Shown here: piece after piece, positions 35,110 to 42,356 of the stretch
How the letters are laid out: every line of letters starts with the position of its first letter
How positions within the stretch are numbered: the first letter of the stretch is position 1
From: an uncultured Prevotellaceae bacterium
GTDB lineage: Bacteria > Bacteroidota > Bacteroidia > Bacteroidales > Bacteroidaceae
NCBI GenBank assembly: GCA_946402905.1
Contig: CAMIYC010000001.1
Coordinates: 62,001 to 126,000 of the forward strand
DNA length: 64,000 bases
Reading direction: 5' to 3'
Program-made: the position numbers and the translations under genes
Notes under the pieces: generated by a model
Told to the model about the DNA's origin: nothing
Databases searched by the model: none
Seen by the model: only the letters and a program-made list of their open reading frames with translations

Positions 35110-35739
35110 TTATATACCTAATTCGTATGTTAATTCATAATAACAAGGATAGACACTGGCCGTAGCCGTCGATGTGCCCTGGCTATGAGGTACGATCAGG
35201 TTGACTTTGGCCAGCTGGTCGTCTTCATTAACAAGCCTTCCTAAATTGATATAAGACAACGGTGTGAGCCATCCTGCGGGCACAGAGGTGGTATTATACC
35301 AATTGCGCATCACTCCGCTTATAAAAGTGGCATTAAACGTGCCCAGCGTGTTGGTGACGGCCATTTTGTCGGGCAGTGACGAATAATAGAGTAGATTGTT
35401 GGACGAGATCAGCGAATCGGTAAGCAGATTGTATTCATTATACCTGCATAAGACATTGGCCGACTCACCGTTTTTCAGTTTTTCTCCCACGCCTTTTCTA
35501 ACGATTTGCATATACACTCCGGTATTTTCAAAGAGTACAAACTCTTTTTTGCTGACGTCTGTTATTGAATCTTTCCGAAATTCTGCTTCGGAAATGACGT
35601 TAATACCTTGTTTCTCTATAAACTGTTTGATAGCCGCCCTTTCCTTTTTTTTCTGGTCGGCATACGTTTCCGTGTCATGGCATGAAGAGAGCCCGATCAT
35701 CCCAAGGACAACAAATACAGCGAATAATAGTCTTTTCAT
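35110..35739 (-). CDS. DUF4827 lipoprotein
   Basis: 209 residues. The signal peptide ends in the lipobox LSSC (C19), followed by a charged stretch (DQKKKERAAIKQF). The rest is mixed alpha and beta. The DUF4827 family is confined to Bacteroidota and may have an FKBP-like fold; I see no catalytic residues that prove activity. Two bases separate it from glmM. Its promoter lies inside a 77-bp repeated element (35759-35835), the twin of the one that drives nrdD. Confidence 0.8.
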   Translation of the reverse strand: MKRLLFAVFVVLGMIGLSSCHDTETYADQKKKERAAIKQFIEKQGINVISEAEFRKDSITDVSKKEFVLFENTGVYMQIVRKGVGEKLKNGESANVLCRYNEYNLLTDSLISSNNLLYYSSLPDKMAVTNTLGTFNATFISGVMRNWYNTTSVPAGWLTPLSYINLGRLVNEDDQLAKVNLIVPHSQGTSTATASVYPCYYELTYELGI

Positions 35740-35758
35740 TTCAAATCATTTTTCGGAT

Positions 35759-35835
35759 GCAAAGTTACGAAAAAACGAGAGAAATAGGAAAGGAAAGCTT
35801 GCTTTTATTTCCTATTTCCGAGTGCCTGTAACTTC
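35759..35835 (-). repeat. Promoter-bearing 77-bp hairpin repeat, copy A
   Basis: The minus strand matches 38667-38743 at about 67 of 77 positions with no gaps. It holds an 18-bp imperfect stem with an AA loop and ends in TTTC, 20 bases, TAACTTTG (35760-35767). This serves as the promoter of the DUF4827-glmM operon. Confidence 0.85.
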
Positions 35836-35843
35836 AGAGTGTT

Positions 35844-36878
35844 TTATCCAAAAGAACTGGCAAAACTTTTGATAGCGTCGAGTGTGATTCTTTCAGCCTC
35901 CTCCATGGAACAATATAGATGCCCACCTGCAGCATTGGGATGTCCTCCTCCATTGAAGAATTTCTCCGCCAACTCATTGCAATAGAAATGATCGACCGAA
36001 CGTAGACTGACCCACACCGTATTCTCTTTCTCCGTATCCTCCCTGAGAGAGATGGAGAGTCTGATGCCCTTGATGCGCAAAGGCTCGTTGACCAATCCTT
36101 CGGCATCGCCCTTGATGAAATGGAATCGTTTCATCTCCTGCTTAGTGATGGCGAAATAGGCGGAATGGCAATAAGGCATCACATTCAGTTTCTGACTCAT
36201 CACATACCCTCTCAGTCTGATGCTCCACTCACTGAAATTGTTGTAGACATTGCGATATATCTTGTCTTTGTCGAACTTTTTTGTGAGCAGCTGACTGATG
36301 ATATAGAAGATTTCGCTGCTGGAGGAATTATAAGTGAACCCTCCCGTGTCGGTCATCATCCCACAATAGATTGACACCGCTCCGTATCTGGTCATCAGTT
36401 CGAAGCCTCCAAGCTGCCATATTATACGGAAAATGATCTCGCATGTGCTGCTCATATCTGGCCTGGAGACAGAGAGTGCCGTTTCTACATCCGGTGAGAG
36501 GTGATGGTCTATTAAGACCTTCGGTGCTGTGGCCTCATCGAAGACCCGTTGCATCTCCATCAGTCGGGCGGAAGTGTTGAAATCGAGGCAGAAGATGAGG
36601 TCGGCGTTGCGGAAAGCCTCCTCCACCCTCTCCTTATGCTTATCATATCTCACGATTCTGTCGACAAAGGGCATCCATCTGAGGAAATCAGGGAAAGCGT
36701 CGGGCACGGCGATAAAAGGATTTTTTCCCATGGATCGCAGATAGTCAGCCCATCCGAGTGAAGAACCTATTGCATCTCCGTCGGGGCTTTTATGGCAGCA
36801 AATGACGATATGCTGCGCCTGGTCTATGAGTTTTCTGAGTGTTTCGACCTGCAGGTCGGAAAGTATATTGATATTCAT
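35844..36878 (-). CDS. nrnA: DHH-family oligoribonuclease / pAp phosphatase (NrnA type)
   Basis: 344 residues from MNINILSDLQ; the 69-residue upstream extension covers a terminator hairpin and was rejected. The DHH domain shows HIVICCHKSPDGDAIGSSLG (metal-binding H and D), LIFCLDFNTSARL, KVLIDHHLSPD (the DHH motif) and MMTDTGGF. The DHHA1 domain ends in FNGGGHPNAAGG, the RNA-binding loop. It degrades nanoRNA and pAp in the cytoplasm. No promoter with full consensus is seen in the short gap upstream, and the preceding gene is closed by a terminator. Confidence 0.9.
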   Translation of the reverse strand: MNINILSDLQVETLRKLIDQAQHIVICCHKSPDGDAIGSSLGWADYLRSMGKNPFIAVPDAFPDFLRWMPFVDRIVRYDKHKERVEEAFRNADLIFCLDFNTSARLMEMQRVFDEATAPKVLIDHHLSPDVETALSVSRPDMSSTCEIIFRIIWQLGGFELMTRYGAVSIYCGMMTDTGGFTYNSSSSEIFYIISQLLTKKFDKDKIYRNVYNNFSEWSIRLRGYVMSQKLNVMPYCHSAYFAITKQEMKRFHFIKGDAEGLVNEPLRIKGIRLSISLREDTEKENTVWVSLRSVDHFYCNELAEKFFNGGGHPNAAGGHLYCSMEEAERITLDAIKSFASSFG

Positions 36879-36894
36879 TATTTTTGTAAAAATA

Positions 36895-36951
36895 GTCCTC
36901 CCCTGTCTTCTCCCGATGGGAGGATGCCCCTGGGAGAAGTCAGGTGAGGAC
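36895..36951 (-). terminator. Long hairpin terminator after the nucleotidyltransferase gene
   Basis: A 20-base stem with two mismatches (GTCCTC..CCTG..CTTCTCCC pairing with GGGAGAAG..CAGG..GAGGAC) with a 17-base loop. On the minus strand it is followed by TATTTTT. It separates the nucleotidyltransferase and nrnA genes. Confidence 0.75.
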
Positions 36952-36988
36952 TTTGTCAAAAAAGAACTAATGTCTTTATTTTGTTGCT

Positions 36989-37900
36989 TTAGAACAGTTC
37001 CTCTGGATAGACCCCTTCGTTGATGAGCGACTGTATTTTCTCCACCACACTGGGTCTGTCGGCGGCATAGGTCACGCCAAACCACTTGCTGGTAGTATCA
37101 AGTACGCGCACCGTGGCAGTCTTCTCGTTGATGAGTTTGTTGACCATCAGTGGGATGAAGAACTCGGCCTTGAGATTCTGCATATTCTTCGGGTCGGAGA
37201 GGAACTCCTTGAAATAAGCCTCACTATAGTCAAAATAGTCGGGTGTGAATCCCCACATATTCATACTGACAGGTGTATTGTCGTCTACGGGCACCCACTC
37301 ACCTTGTTCATCCTTGTAGCAGATGGGGCCGTTGACCCTCATGATTTCTGTACGCTCCACGACAGTGGTGAGGTTCTCGTTCTCGTCTTTTGAACAGATG
37401 CCACGCGCTACGGTTCCATTCTCCGACAGTGTATTGCCTACACGGAAGCCCACCATCGCATACTTGTTCTTGCAACCCTCGGGCAGGTCGGCGAGGAATT
37501 TCCCTATCACCATGAAAGCGTCACGGTTGTAGAAGTCGTCGCAATTGATGACACAGAAGGGCTCCTTGATGGTTTTTGCCGCCATCATCACAGCATGGTT
37601 GGTACCCCATGGCTTGACGCGTCCCTCAGGCACGGAGAATCCCTCCGGCAGGCAGTCGAGACTTTGGAAAACGAGTTCTGCGGGTATATGTCCCTCATAT
37701 TTACTAAGGATCTTGTCGCGGAAATCCTGCTCGAAATCTTTTCTGATGACGAATACGATCTTTCCGAATCCTGCTTTGATGGCATCGTAAATGGAATAAT
37801 CCATGATGGTCTCACCATTGGGTCCCAGACCGTCGAGCTGTTTGAGTCCACCATATCGGCTGCCCATGCCGGCAGCAAGCAAAAGTAATGTTGGTTTCAT
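36989..37900 (-). CDS. Sugar-phosphate nucleotidyltransferase family protein
   Basis: 303 residues from MKPTLLLLAAGMGSRYGG; the ATG at 37900 was chosen because a promoter element lies at 37942-37949. The motif AAGMGSRYGGLKQ is the nucleotide-binding loop, and CVINCDDFYNRDAF holds the metal aspartates. KPWGTNHAVMMA and a C-terminal VTYAADRPSVVEKI follow. The family is seen in many Bacteroidota without an assigned substrate. The gene stands alone, with a terminator behind it and a long intergenic region ahead, so context does not help. Confidence 0.82.
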   Translation of the reverse strand: MKPTLLLLAAGMGSRYGGLKQLDGLGPNGETIMDYSIYDAIKAGFGKIVFVIRKDFEQDFRDKILSKYEGHIPAELVFQSLDCLPEGFSVPEGRVKPWGTNHAVMMAAKTIKEPFCVINCDDFYNRDAFMVIGKFLADLPEGCKNKYAMVGFRVGNTLSENGTVARGICSKDENENLTTVVERTEIMRVNGPICYKDEQGEWVPVDDNTPVSMNMWGFTPDYFDYSEAYFKEFLSDPKNMQNLKAEFFIPLMVNKLINEKTATVRVLDTTSKWFGVTYAADRPSVVEKIQSLINEGVYPEELF

Positions 37901-37941
37901 AATATGATTGTCTGTAAAAATGGTTATTACAAAAAACTCTG

Positions 37942-37949
37942 CAAATTTA
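37942..37949 (-). promoter_or_regulatory. -7 element of the nucleotidyltransferase gene
   Basis: TAAATTTG on the minus strand, 42 bases before the ATG at 37900. No TTTG lies at the -33 position. Confidence 0.5.
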
Positions 37950-38079
37950 ATCATTTTTTCTCATTTGTGCAGACGCAGTAGAGATTATTATCATTATTTA
38001 ACTCTACAATCCTGCCGCTGTACCCAGCACCTCATATATTGTTGCGCCGCTCGGGCGGATTTGCCATAATTGGGGGAGC

Positions 38080-38097
38080 GCGGGCGACCTCGCCCGC
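38080..38097. repeat. GC-rich hairpin in the nrdD upstream region
   Basis: GCGGGCGA and TCGCCCGC pair perfectly around CC. It stands out in an AT-rich gap and may be a REP-type sequence. Confidence 0.55.
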
Positions 38098-38130
38098 CAG
38101 TAAGAGTATCTGCCGATAGTGCCGACTTAT

Positions 38131-38445
38131 GAAATAAAAAAACACTTCGTTAGACAAAAAGGTTTAAAAAGGGGAAAAAAGATGTCTGCGACGTCTGGAA
38201 AAAGGGTGAAAAATTATATTGCCTGCCCTCTGTCACGAGGTTCTCACATATAAGGTGTAGGGACGCGGCGTGCCGCGTTATTGTGGAGGTTATAACTGAA
38301 AAAATGTACCATGGAGCTTTGGATTCTACATTTTTCTTCCTTTACCCCAGTGCCAACGGCACTTTTTGCTCCTTTTTTATCAATGTCGTAGACGTTTTTT
38401 GAGCCTTTTTGAACCTTTTTGCTGAGCACAGCGTTTTTTTATTTA
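38131..38445. repeat. Diverged inverted repeat flanking a hairpin element
   Basis: The arm at 38131-38200 and the complement of about 38371-38445 share AATAAAAAAAC, CAAAAAGGTT, AAAAAGG and GTCTRCGAC in the same order. The stretch between them holds the 28-bp hairpin repeat. No open frame of note lies inside. The whole 910-base gap (37901-38810) has no convincing gene. Confidence 0.5.
38252..38279 (+). repeat. 28-bp dispersed hairpin repeat, copy 2
   Basis: Identical to the minus strand at 19255-19282. The core GCGGCGTGCCGC can fold. Confidence 0.85.
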
Positions 38446-38648
38446 ACTTCCGCAAGCTCCAGTTATCAGGTTATCAGGTCGTTAGGTCGCTACGCTTAGA
38501 GGTTTTTGGTGAGATATGCATAACTACAGAGCATTCCTTGGTCATTTCACCTTATTACCTCATAACCTTAAAACTTTGAAAACCGACAAGTGAAGCAAAT
38601 GCGGAACTTGTATTATTTTAATTCCATTAGTATTGCGCTCGACTTTTC

Positions 38649-38674
38649 GTAACTTTGGCTGGCGCCGAAGTTAC
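38649..38674. repeat. Inverted repeat with an embedded promoter-like -7 motif
   Basis: GTAACTTTGGC and GCCGAAGTTAC pair (one G-T wobble) around TGGC. TAACTTTG in the left arm is itself a -7 consensus. It overlaps the start of the 77-bp repeat that follows. Confidence 0.5.
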
Positions 38675-38743
38675 TGGTACTCGGAAATGGAAAAGAAAAG
38701 GCTGCTTTTCTTTCCCATTTCTCTCGTTTTTTCGTAACTTTGC
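38667..38743 (+). repeat. Promoter-bearing 77-bp hairpin repeat, copy B
   Basis: The twin of 35759-35835. The stem is 38684-38700 with 38705-38721 (16 of 17 pairs). TTTC at 38711-38714, 20 bases, then TAACTTTG at 38735-38742 makes the nrdD promoter, so the -33 box lies in the right arm of the hairpin. Confidence 0.85.
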
Positions 38744-38810
38744 AGTTAAAATCAGCATGAGACTGAGTCTATTTTGAACGAGGAAAATATAAAAAATACT
38801 ATAAAATACT

Positions 38811-41048
38811 ATGATTCAGACAGTAGTAAAGCGTGACGGACGCATCGTGGGTTTCAATGAGCAGAAAATCATGGCTGCCATCCGTAAGGCCATGCTTCAT
38901 ACCGATAAAGGAGAAGATGAACGGCTCTTGTATAAGATCACCGACCATATCGCCCAGCGTGGCGAGAGCCAGATGACCGTAGAGCAGATACAGGACGCGG
39001 TAGAGATCGAGTTGATGAAATCGAGCCGCAAGGACGTGGCACAGAAATATATTGCCTATCGCAACCAGCGCTCCATCGCTCGCAAGGCAAAGACCCGTGA
39101 TGTGTTTCTGGACATCGTAAATGTGAAGAACAATGATGTGACCCGTGAGAATGCCAACATGAACGCCGACACTCCCGCGGGCATGATGATGAAGTTTGCC
39201 TCTGAGACCACCAAACCCTTTGTGGACGACTATCTGCTCTCCGACGAGAGCCGTGATGCCGTGGAGCACAACTACCTTCATATCCATGACAAGGACTACT
39301 ACCCCACCAAGTCGCTCACCTGTGTGCAGCATCCTCTCGACAACATCCTCAACTGCGGTTTTATCGCCGGCCATGGCGCCTCAAGACCCGCCCGTCGGAT
39401 AGAGACAGCATCTGTACTGGCGTGCATCTCCATGGAGTGTGCCCAGAATGAGATGCACGGCGGCCAGGCCATCCCCGCATTCGACTTCTATCTGGCTCCC
39501 TATGTGCGGATGAGCTATATCGAAGAGCTGAAGTACCTGGAAGACCTCAATGGCGAGAGCTACCAAGACCTGTATGATGAGCCCCTGATCGACTATATCC
39601 GCAAGCCCCTCACCGGACTTAACGGCAGAGAGCGTGCCCAGCAGCACGCCATCAACAAGACGGTAGGCCGGGTGCATCAGTCGATGGAGGCATTTATCCA
39701 TAACATGAACACCATCCACTCCCGTGGCGGCAACCAAGTGGTGTTCTCCTCGATCAACTACGGCACGGACACCTCTGCCGAGGGTCGTTGTGTCATGAGA
39801 GAGATCCTGCTCTCCACCTACGAGGGCGTGGGCAACGGTGAGACAGCCATATTCCCCATACAAATCTGGAAAAAGAAGCGTGGTGTGAACTATCTGCCCG
39901 GCGACCGCAACTTCGACCTCTATCAGCTGGCCTGTAAGGTGACGGCCCGACGTTTCTTCCCCAATTTCCTCAACCTCGACGCCTCTTTCAACCAGACGGA
40001 CGAATGGAAGGCCGATGACCCGAAGCGCTATTTGCACGAGGTGGCGACTATGGGCTGCCGCACACGTGTCTTTGAGAACCGTTTCGGCCCGAAGACCTCC
40101 ATAGGGCGTGGCAACCTCTCTTTCTCCACCATCAACATTGTAAAGCTTGCCATCGAATGCATGGGAGAAGAAGACCAGCAGAAGCGGATTGACATGTTCT
40201 TTGCCAAGTTGGACCACGTGCTCGAACTGACAGCCCGACAACTCGACGACCGTTTCCAGTTCCAAAAAACTGCCTATGTGAAGCAATTCCCGCTACTGAT
40301 GAAAAGCCTCTGGATAGGAGCCGACAAACTCGGTCCGATGGATACCATCAGCAGCGTGATCAACCAGGGTACGCTTGGCATCGGCTTCATCGGCCTGGCC
40401 GAGTGTCTGGTGGCCCTCACTGGCAAGCACCACGGCGAGAGCGCCGAGTCGCAGCAGCTGGGCCTGAAGATCATCACCTATATGCGCGACAGGGTGAACG
40501 AGTTTTCAGAGCGCTATCACCACAACTATTCTGTGCTCGCGACGCCCGCTGAAGGTCTGGCTGGCAAGTTCACGAAGAAAGACCGCAAGGAATTTGGCAT
40601 CATCCCCGGTGTCACAGACCGCGACTATTACACCAACTCCAATCACGTGCCTGTCTATTATAAATGTTCTGCCCGTCATAAGGCTGAGGTGGAGGCGCCC
40701 TATCACACCCTGACCCGCGGTGGCCATATCTTCTATGTAGAGATAGACGGCGATGCCACCCACAACCCGCAGGTCATCATGAGTGTGGTAGACATGATGG
40801 ATCAGCTCGACATGGGCTACGGCTCTGTCAACCACAACCGCAACCGCTGTATGGACTGCGGCTATGAGAATGCTGCCGACCATTTAGAGTCGTGTCCGAA
40901 ATGCGGTTCGAAAAACATAGACAAGCTGCAGCGCATCACCGGCTATCTTGTCGGCACGACCGACCGTTGGAACAGCGGCAAGCTCGCGGAGCTGAACGAC
41001 CGCGTGACCCATATCGACCATGGCCCACAAGATCTCTTCGGAGCATGA
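38811..41048 (+). CDS. nrdD: Anaerobic ribonucleoside-triphosphate reductase (class III)
   Basis: 745 residues. It reduces ribonucleotides to deoxyribonucleotides with a glycyl radical. An ATP-cone lies at the N-terminus (VVKRDGRIVGFNEQKIMAAI). The large reductase core follows. The C-terminus has a zinc site (CMDCGYENAADH and CPKCGSKN) and the glycyl-radical loop RITGYLVGTTDRWNSGK (G711). The next gene encodes its activase and overlaps by 4 bases. The promoter lies in the 77-bp hairpin repeat upstream. The enzyme is oxygen-sensitive, in line with an anaerobic lifestyle. Confidence 0.96.
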   Translation: MIQTVVKRDGRIVGFNEQKIMAAIRKAMLHTDKGEDERLLYKITDHIAQRGESQMTVEQIQDAVEIELMKSSRKDVAQKYIAYRNQRSIARKAKTRDVFLDIVNVKNNDVTRENANMNADTPAGMMMKFASETTKPFVDDYLLSDESRDAVEHNYLHIHDKDYYPTKSLTCVQHPLDNILNCGFIAGHGASRPARRIETASVLACISMECAQNEMHGGQAIPAFDFYLAPYVRMSYIEELKYLEDLNGESYQDLYDEPLIDYIRKPLTGLNGRERAQQHAINKTVGRVHQSMEAFIHNMNTIHSRGGNQVVFSSINYGTDTSAEGRCVMREILLSTYEGVGNGETAIFPIQIWKKKRGVNYLPGDRNFDLYQLACKVTARRFFPNFLNLDASFNQTDEWKADDPKRYLHEVATMGCRTRVFENRFGPKTSIGRGNLSFSTINIVKLAIECMGEEDQQKRIDMFFAKLDHVLELTARQLDDRFQFQKTAYVKQFPLLMKSLWIGADKLGPMDTISSVINQGTLGIGFIGLAECLVALTGKHHGESAESQQLGLKIITYMRDRVNEFSERYHHNYSVLATPAEGLAGKFTKKDRKEFGIIPGVTDRDYYTNSNHVPVYYKCSARHKAEVEAPYHTLTRGGHIFYVEIDGDATHNPQVIMSVVDMMDQLDMGYGSVNHNRNRCMDCGYENAADHLESCPKCGSKNIDKLQRITGYLVGTTDRWNSGKLAELNDRVTHIDHGPQDLFGA

Positions 41049-41545
41049 TCCGAGTGCTTGACATCATAGAAGACACGATGGTAGACGGTCCCGGCTTTCG
41101 CACGTCTATCTATTGTGCCGGCTGCGACCATCGTTGCCCGCACTGCCATAACCCGCAGTCGTGGGCTTTCGACGGTGGCAGGGAAATGTCCACCTCCGCC
41201 CTGCTGCGCATCATCATGGCCGATCCTTTTGCCAACGTCACCTTCACCGGCGGCGACCCGATGTATCAGGCAGCCGGTTTCGCCGAACTGGCCAGGGCCG
41301 TGCATGCCCACACCAACAAAGACATCTGGTGCTACACAGGGTTCGCCTACGAGAGTCTTATCCACGAAGACCAGCGGGAACTGCTGGAACAGCTCGACGT
41401 GCTGGTAGACGGTCCTTACATAGACCGCCTTCACGACCCCGACCTTCTATTCCGCGGTTCTTCCAACCAACGTCTGATAGACGTGCAGAAGTCTTTGTAT
41501 GCCGGCGAGGTCATTCTCTGGGAGCCCAATATCCTCGTCACCTGA
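41045..41545 (+). CDS. nrdG: Anaerobic ribonucleotide reductase activating protein
   Basis: 166 residues from the ATG that overlaps the nrdD stop (ATGA). A longer frame inside nrdD was rejected. The radical-SAM motif Cx3Cx2C is CDHRCPHC (C27, C31, C34), and FTGGDPM is the SAM-binding GGDP loop. It generates the glycyl radical on NrdD. Its last 8 bases overlap the convergent phosphatase gene. Confidence 0.96.
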   Translation: MIRVLDIIEDTMVDGPGFRTSIYCAGCDHRCPHCHNPQSWAFDGGREMSTSALLRIIMADPFANVTFTGGDPMYQAAGFAELARAVHAHTNKDIWCYTGFAYESLIHEDQRELLEQLDVLVDGPYIDRLHDPDLLFRGSSNQRLIDVQKSLYAGEVILWEPNILVT

Positions 41546-42047
41546 GCAGATTCTTCGGATAGACTTTCTGAAAGAGTCCTTGGCATGCGTCTTCGAGCAA
41601 CTCAATGACCAGTTCGAACGCACTGTCTCCGCTATAATAAGGATCGGGCACGACATGATGCGTGGGATGCTGCGTGAGGAAATCGGCCATGCAATACACT
41701 TTCTCCTTGTCTCTGCCATGACGGGAGCGGCGGAGGATATCACGTAGGTTCTCTTCGTCCATACCTACGATATAGTCGAAGCGGTCGAAGTCGTCGGCAC
41801 TGAACTGCCGGGCTCTGTGTGTGAAGTCATAGCCGTGCCGCCGGCCATGCGACCTCATTCTTCTGTCGGGCAGATCGCCTACATGCCAACTGCCGATACC
41901 GGCAGAGTCGATATAGAACCGTTGCTCCAGTCCGTTCATCTCCACGATATGCCTCATGATGCCCTCGGCTGCCGGTGAACGGCAAATATTGCCAAGACAG
42001 ACGAAAAGTATTCTGGCCACGTAGTCTTTGTTTTCTATCGCTTTCAT
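41538..42047 (-). CDS. Low-molecular-weight protein-tyrosine phosphatase
   Basis: 169 residues. The P-loop VCLGNICRSPAAE gives the nucleophile C17 and R23 (CX5R). The late loop VVPDPYYSGD holds the general acid aspartate and paired tyrosines. Low-molecular-weight PTPs remove phosphate from tyrosine kinases of capsule export or from other proteins. No kinase gene is nearby. It overlaps nrdG by 8 bases in convergent fashion. A weak -7 match (TAAATTTG) lies at 42079-42086 on the minus strand, 31 bases upstream of the start. Confidence 0.93.
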   Translation of the reverse strand: MKAIENKDYVARILFVCLGNICRSPAAEGIMRHIVEMNGLEQRFYIDSAGIGSWHVGDLPDRRMRSHGRRHGYDFTHRARQFSADDFDRFDYIVGMDEENLRDILRRSRHGRDKEKVYCMADFLTQHPTHHVVPDPYYSGDSAFELVIELLEDACQGLFQKVYPKNLLR

Positions 42048-42287
42048 TGTATTTTTGAATTATTTTTTCTGCAACTGGCAAATTTAGACAAATTTATGCA
42101 GTGTCATTTATCATAATCATTCGGGCGTTATTGTGTGAATCTTGGAAAAATGTACAAAAAGAGGCAAAAACACCTTGGAAAAGTGTAATCGCATCATTAA
42201 AAACCCAACGTCACACGTCGATAGTTGTACGAAAGCCAGTAACTTCGTTTCAGAGAGTCGGATAGGAAGGAATGGTAAATCATTTCT

Positions 42288-42307
42288 TATGTAAATGTTT
42301 ACATAAA
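42288..42307. promoter_or_regulatory. 20-base palindrome, possible operator
   Basis: TTATGTAAA, TG, TTTACATAA is a perfect inverted repeat in the 309-base gap between the phosphatase and the unknown 502-residue protein. The symmetry and AT-rich half-sites resemble a dimeric repressor site. No gene for the regulator is nearby, and nothing else is seen in the gap. Confidence 0.4.
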
Positions 42308-42356
42308 CAACAATTGAAAAGTGTAACAGGGTTAGGTTATGGTTTTTCAAAGTTGC

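Noticed and set aside
36879..37085. 69-residue extension of nrnA
   Set aside because: It would cover a strong terminator hairpin and the end of the upstream gene, and NrnA proteins begin near MNINILSD.
38244..38429. 61-codon open frame in the nrdD upstream gap
   Set aside because: It crosses the dispersed hairpin repeat and the A-rich arm and resembles no protein.
40892..41044. Upstream extension of nrdG inside nrdD
   Set aside because: The ATGA overlap at 41045 gives the usual NrdG start; the extension is an Arg- and His-rich shadow.
42117..42350. 77-codon open frame on the minus strand
   Set aside because: No start context or promoter, hydrophobic and basic composition as expected from AT-rich intergenic DNA; the operator-like palindrome lies in it.
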